From contig CAYTZH010000067.1 in the NCBI GenBank assembly GCA_964442285.1, positions 1 to 16,602 of the forward strand: DNA of 16,602 bases, written 5' to 3'. Below, in pieces: positions 13,707 through 16,602 of this stretch (position 1 is the first letter of the stretch; each line of letters opens with the position of its first letter). Both the position numbers and the translations under genes were made by a program. The notes under the pieces were generated by a model. It saw nothing but the letters and a program-made list of their open reading frames with translations, ran no database searches and was not told where the DNA came from. This DNA comes from CAYTZH01 sp964442285. Lineage in GTDB: Bacteria; Myxococcota_A; UBA9160; JAFDET01.

Positions 13707-14519
13707 ATGTCCCACTGTTTCGACTACTCGAACAAGCGCGTCGTCATCACCGGTGCCTTCTCCGGCGTCGGCGCGGCGCTCCTCGACGTTCTATCGGAGC
13801 TCGGTCGCCCTGAGGTGGTCGCGCTCGACCTGAAGGAGCCGAGCGGTCCCATCGATCGATTCATCGAGACGGACATGGGCGTCGCGTCCTCGGTGGAGCA
13901 GGCGATCGCCGCGATCGAGGGGCCGATCGATGCGCTCTTCAACAATGCGGGCATCGCCGCGACCCATTCCGTCGAAGACGTCATGGCCGTGAACTGGCTC
14001 GGACTCCGTCAGCTCTCGCAGGGGCTGCTCCCCAAGATCCGAGAGGATGGGGCGATTGCGAACACCGCTTCCATCGCGGGCGGCCAGTGGCCGGGGCACC
14101 TCCAGGAGGTGCTCCATTGCATCGCGATCGAGGGTCGCGAGGATCTCTTCCGCTGGTGTCGGGACCACGCAGAGCTGGTCGGCGATGGCTATGCGTTCTC
14201 GAAGGAGTGTGTGCAGGTCTACACGATGAAGAGCGCCAAGGAGACGCTCGCCAGGCAGGTGCGCACGAACAGCGTCTGTCCGGGGCCGATCGACACGCCG
14301 CTGCTTCCGGACTTCAACAAGACGATCTCCGAGAAGACGATCAATTGGACGATCGAGCAGGCCGGTGGGACGATCGCGACGCCGCGAGACATCGCCATGA
14401 GCCTCGCCTTTCTGGGCTCGCGCGCTTCGCGCTACGTGAATGGTGTGAATCTGAACGTCGACATGGGGTTCAACGCCTTCATGACGACGGGCCAGCTCGA
14501 TTTCTCGGGCCTCGCCTGA
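13707..14519 (+). CDS. Short-chain dehydrogenase, coniferyl-alcohol / 3-alpha-hydroxysteroid dehydrogenase-like
   Basis: The 270-residue NAD(P)-dependent oxidoreductase has TGAFSGVG (15-22) as cofactor loop, Asp41 after the second strand (favouring NAD), NNAG (79-82), Ser122 and YAFSK (162-166) as the catalytic Ser-Tyr-Lys, and PGPIDTPLL (192-200). The long insert before the catalytic Tyr and the C-terminal VDMGFNAFMTTGQLDF match SDRs annotated as coniferyl-alcohol dehydrogenases and relatives of Comamonas HsdA. It would oxidise an aromatic or alicyclic alcohol, but the exact substrate is unknown. It starts 23 nt after the COG0523-like gene and 18 nt before the iron-type ADH, so the two dehydrogenases are likely in one pathway. 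ATG 13707 gives the family-typical N terminus. Confidence 0.88.
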   Translation: MSHCFDYSNKRVVITGAFSGVGAALLDVLSELGRPEVVALDLKEPSGPIDRFIETDMGVASSVEQAIAAIEGPIDALFNNAGIAATHSVEDVMAVNWLGLRQLSQGLLPKIREDGAIANTASIAGGQWPGHLQEVLHCIAIEGREDLFRWCRDHAELVGDGYAFSKECVQVYTMKSAKETLARQVRTNSVCPGPIDTPLLPDFNKTISEKTINWTIEQAGGTIATPRDIAMSLAFLGSRASRYVNGVNLNVDMGFNAFMTTGQLDFSGLA

Positions 14520-14537
14520 GAATAGGAGAACCCCGCC

Positions 14538-15725
14538 ATGAGAAACTTCTCCATTGAACCCTTGGGAACGACCACGTTCGGCGAAGGCAGTATCGCCGGA
14601 CTCGCTCAGCAGGTGCGCACCCACGGCAGCCGCGCCTTCGTCGTGAGCGACCCCGGCGTGCGTGCTGCGGGTGTGCTCGACGCCGTCACCGGCGCGCTCA
14701 CCAGCGAGAAGCTCGAGTGGACGGCCTTCGTGGAGGTCGACCCGAATCCGACGGACGCCAATGTCGCAGCGGGCGTGCGAGCGCTGCGGGAGTTCGGCAC
14801 GGAGGGCGTCGTGATCGTGCTCGTCGGTGGCGGGTCGGTCATGGACTGTGGCAAGTACATCGCCATGGCCGCGCCGTCGGGCATCGACGACCTCGCGCTG
14901 GCCTTCACGCCCGATCTCGGTGCCGAGGACAGGATCGACTTCGCCACACTCGCTCCGGCGGCGCGCCCCAGCGCGCCCTGCGTGCCCACGATCGCCGTGC
15001 CGACGACCTCCGGCACCGCGTCCGAGACGAACGGCGGTGGCCTGATCACCCGAAGCGAGGACCACCGCAAGCTGACCTTCACCCATCCGGACGTCCAGCC
15101 CCGCGGCGTCGTGCTGGACCCGCTGCTGACCGTCGGCCTTCCGGCCGGAGCGACGGCAGCCTGTGGGATGGACGCCCTGACCCACGCCATCGAGGCCTAC
15201 ACCTCCACGTTGGCCAACCCCTACGCCGACGGTCTCGCGCTGCACGCCATTCGACTCACCGGCCAGTGGTTGCCCCGGGCCGTGGCCGACGGCGGTGACC
15301 TCGAGGCGCGGGCGTCGATGCAGATCGCTTCCCACCTCGCTGGCCGTGCGTTCTCATCGGGCCCCCTGCTGGGGCTCGTCCACGCCACGGGACACCCCAT
15401 CTCGGGCACCTACGGCGTGGCCCATGGACAGACCCTCGCCACCATGCTCCCGCACGTCATGCGCTTCAATCTCGAGGTCGTCGCGGAGCGGTACGGCCAG
15501 ATCGGCGTCGCGCTCGGCGTGGCGGACGACCCCCAGGCCGCGGTGGAGGCGGTCGAGAAGCTCTCGGCGACCGTCGGAACGGACCGCCGCCTGAGCGACC
15601 TCGGCGCCACGGCGGCGGACATCGACGGGCTGACCACCGATGCGCTGCGCGATCTGATCATCCTGAACACACCGCGCTATCCGAGTCGCGAAGAGGTCCG
15701 AGGGCTGTACGAACTCGCGATGTGA
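14538..15725 (+). CDS. Iron-containing (group III) alcohol dehydrogenase
   Basis: The 395 residues match the usual family length. GGGSVMDCGK (97-106) binds the NAD(P) phosphates, and PTTSGTASE (155-163) follows. The metal ligands, by comparison with E. coli FucO, are Asp212 and His216 (MDALTHAIEAY), His282 (VHATGHP) and His296 (VAHG); the conserved His286 is also present. Enzymes of this class oxidise or reduce simple or hydroxyalkyl alcohols and aldehydes with Fe(II) or Zn(II). AGGAG upstream supports ATG 14538. It lies 18 nt after the SDR and 26 nt before a COG0523 metallochaperone GTPase, which may load its metal (inference). The substrate is not evident. Confidence 0.92.
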   Translation: MRNFSIEPLGTTTFGEGSIAGLAQQVRTHGSRAFVVSDPGVRAAGVLDAVTGALTSEKLEWTAFVEVDPNPTDANVAAGVRALREFGTEGVVIVLVGGGSVMDCGKYIAMAAPSGIDDLALAFTPDLGAEDRIDFATLAPAARPSAPCVPTIAVPTTSGTASETNGGGLITRSEDHRKLTFTHPDVQPRGVVLDPLLTVGLPAGATAACGMDALTHAIEAYTSTLANPYADGLALHAIRLTGQWLPRAVADGGDLEARASMQIASHLAGRAFSSGPLLGLVHATGHPISGTYGVAHGQTLATMLPHVMRFNLEVVAERYGQIGVALGVADDPQAAVEAVEKLSATVGTDRRLSDLGATAADIDGLTTDALRDLIILNTPRYPSREEVRGLYELAM

Positions 15726-15751
15726 CCGAGTCGAACCAGAAGAGGACTCCG

Positions 15752-16602
15752 ATGACCCTGAGCCGTGAAGACCATCCCGAACAGCGACGCCTCCCGGTCA
15801 CCGTCCTTTCCGGCTTCCTCGGAGCCGGGAAGACCACCCTGCTCAACCAGGTGCTCAACAACCGGGAGGGGCGCCGGGTGGCGGTGATCGTGAACGACAT
15901 GAGCGAGGTCAACATCGACGCGGCGCTCGTCGAGCGCGGCGGGGCGGAGCTCTCTCGGACCGAGGAGAAGCTGGTCGAGATGTCGAACGGCTGCATCTGC
16001 TGCACGCTGCGAGACGATCTGCTCGCCGAGGTCTCGCGGCTGGCGCAGGAGGGGCGCTTCGACTATCTGCTCATCGAGTCCACCGGGATCTCGGAGCCGA
16101 TCCCGGTCGCGCAGACCTTCACGTTCGAAGACGAGCACGGCGTGAGCCTGAGCCAGGTTTCGCGCCTCGACACGATGGTCACGGTCGTCGATGCCGCGAG
16201 CTTCCTGAGGGACTACAACGCCGCCGAGGCGCTCCAGGATCGCGGCGAGTCCCTGGGCGAAGAAGACCACCGGACGGTGACCGACCTGCTGATCGACCAG
16301 GTCGAGTTCGCCGACGTCATCGTGCTGAACAAGCTCGATCTCGTCACCCGGGAGCAGGCTCTCGAGGTCGAGGCCATCGTGAGAGCGCTCAACCCGGGCG
16401 CGAGGATCCTCACGACGACGCGCGGGAAGGTCGCTCTCGACTGTGTGCTCGACACGGGCCTGTTCGACTACGACAAGGCGGCGAGCTCCGCCGGCTGGAT
16501 TCGAGAGCTCGAGGGGGAGCACACGCCAGAGACCGAGGAGTACGGAATCTCGAGCTTCACCTATCGGACCTCGCAGCCCTTCGACGCCGAGAAGCTGTGG
16601 GC
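15752..16602 (+). CDS. COG0523/CobW-family GTPase (metal chaperone), truncated by window end
   Basis: The frame is open from ATG 15752 past the right edge: 283 codons are present and the C-terminal domain is just beginning (EEYGISSFTYRTSQPFDAEKLW). The G domain is intact: Walker A GFLGAGKTT (21-29), switch region NDMSEVNID, the metal-binding CICC (81-84), ESTGISEP (109-116) and NKLD (193-196). Members couple GTP hydrolysis to delivery of zinc, cobalt or iron to a client enzyme (CobW, ZNG1, nitrile hydratase activator). It starts 26 nt after the metal-dependent alcohol dehydrogenase, in the same operon as a GTPase-dead relative at 12508. The acidic loop 165-173 lacks a His-rich metal tail, so the metal cannot be named. 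Confidence 0.92.
   Translation, partial: MTLSREDHPEQRRLPVTVLSGFLGAGKTTLLNQVLNNREGRRVAVIVNDMSEVNIDAALVERGGAELSRTEEKLVEMSNGCICCTLRDDLLAEVSRLAQEGRFDYLLIESTGISEPIPVAQTFTFEDEHGVSLSQVSRLDTMVTVVDAASFLRDYNAAEALQDRGESLGEEDHRTVTDLLIDQVEFADVIVLNKLDLVTREQALEVEAIVRALNPGARILTTTRGKVALDCVLDTGLFDYDKAASSAGWIRELEGEHTPETEEYGISSFTYRTSQPFDAEKLW

Noticed and set aside
13791..15335. Long minus-strand open frame opposite the SDR and alcohol dehydrogenase
   Set aside because: Both sense genes have complete catalytic motifs; the antisense frame is His/Arg/Gly-rich shadow sequence.

Overview
This window is a 16.6 kb piece of a high-GC bacterial chromosome. It carries a run of 100 Ns (7281-7380), so it is a draft or metagenome scaffold. 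High GC, frequent GTG starts, a single-RRM RNA-binding protein, a VapB/VapC remnant and a mixture of phytanoyl-CoA dioxygenase, coniferyl-alcohol-dehydrogenase-like SDR and DUF4397-like secreted protein suggest an uncultivated lineage of the Myxococcota / Desulfobacterota / Binatota kind. No rRNA or marker phylogeny is visible, so this placement is inference.

Layout. (1) Bases 1-630 look like an island border: the 3' half of a tRNA-Arg(TCG), preceded by three 10-bp-spaced ATTCCCGC repeats and followed by a frameshifted vapB antitoxin that runs into a broken vapC start. (2) 644-3754 is a tight plus-strand operon: MFS transporter, phytanoyl-CoA-dioxygenase-family enzyme, SAM methyltransferase. 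It collides (14-bp overlap) with a histamine-N-methyltransferase-like gene on the minus strand (3741-4742), which is divergent from a second MFS transporter (4825-6153). Two transporters, two methyltransferases and one Fe(II)/2-oxoglutarate enzyme suggest small-molecule modification and export or uptake. (3) 6154-7979 is accessory: a minus-strand nucleotidyltransferase-like gene, 33-bp tandem repeats, the assembly gap (both edges are the same 55 bp) and an RRM protein. (4) 7980-9110 is a compact module: an XRE regulator on the minus strand, a 23-bp imperfect palindrome just upstream of it, and divergently a 44-codon small gene followed 2 nt later by a TIR-like domain protein. It ends at a perfect 13-bp-stem palindrome. 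(5) 9322-10989 is a secreted DUF4397/DUF4394-like protein with an Asp/Glu tail. (6) 11279-12397 is dihydroorotase pyrC, divergent from a four-gene operon that runs to the window edge: a COG0523-family protein without a GTPase site, an SDR, an iron-type alcohol dehydrogenase with all four metal ligands, and a canonical COG0523 GTPase (truncated by the window).

The two most interesting systems are the XRE / small ORF / TIR-like module, which resembles a small uncharacterised defence or stress cassette, and the operon in which a GTPase-dead and a GTPase-competent COG0523 protein flank a metal-dependent alcohol dehydrogenase, which suggests a dedicated metal-delivery pair. Both functional readings are inference from sequence and context.
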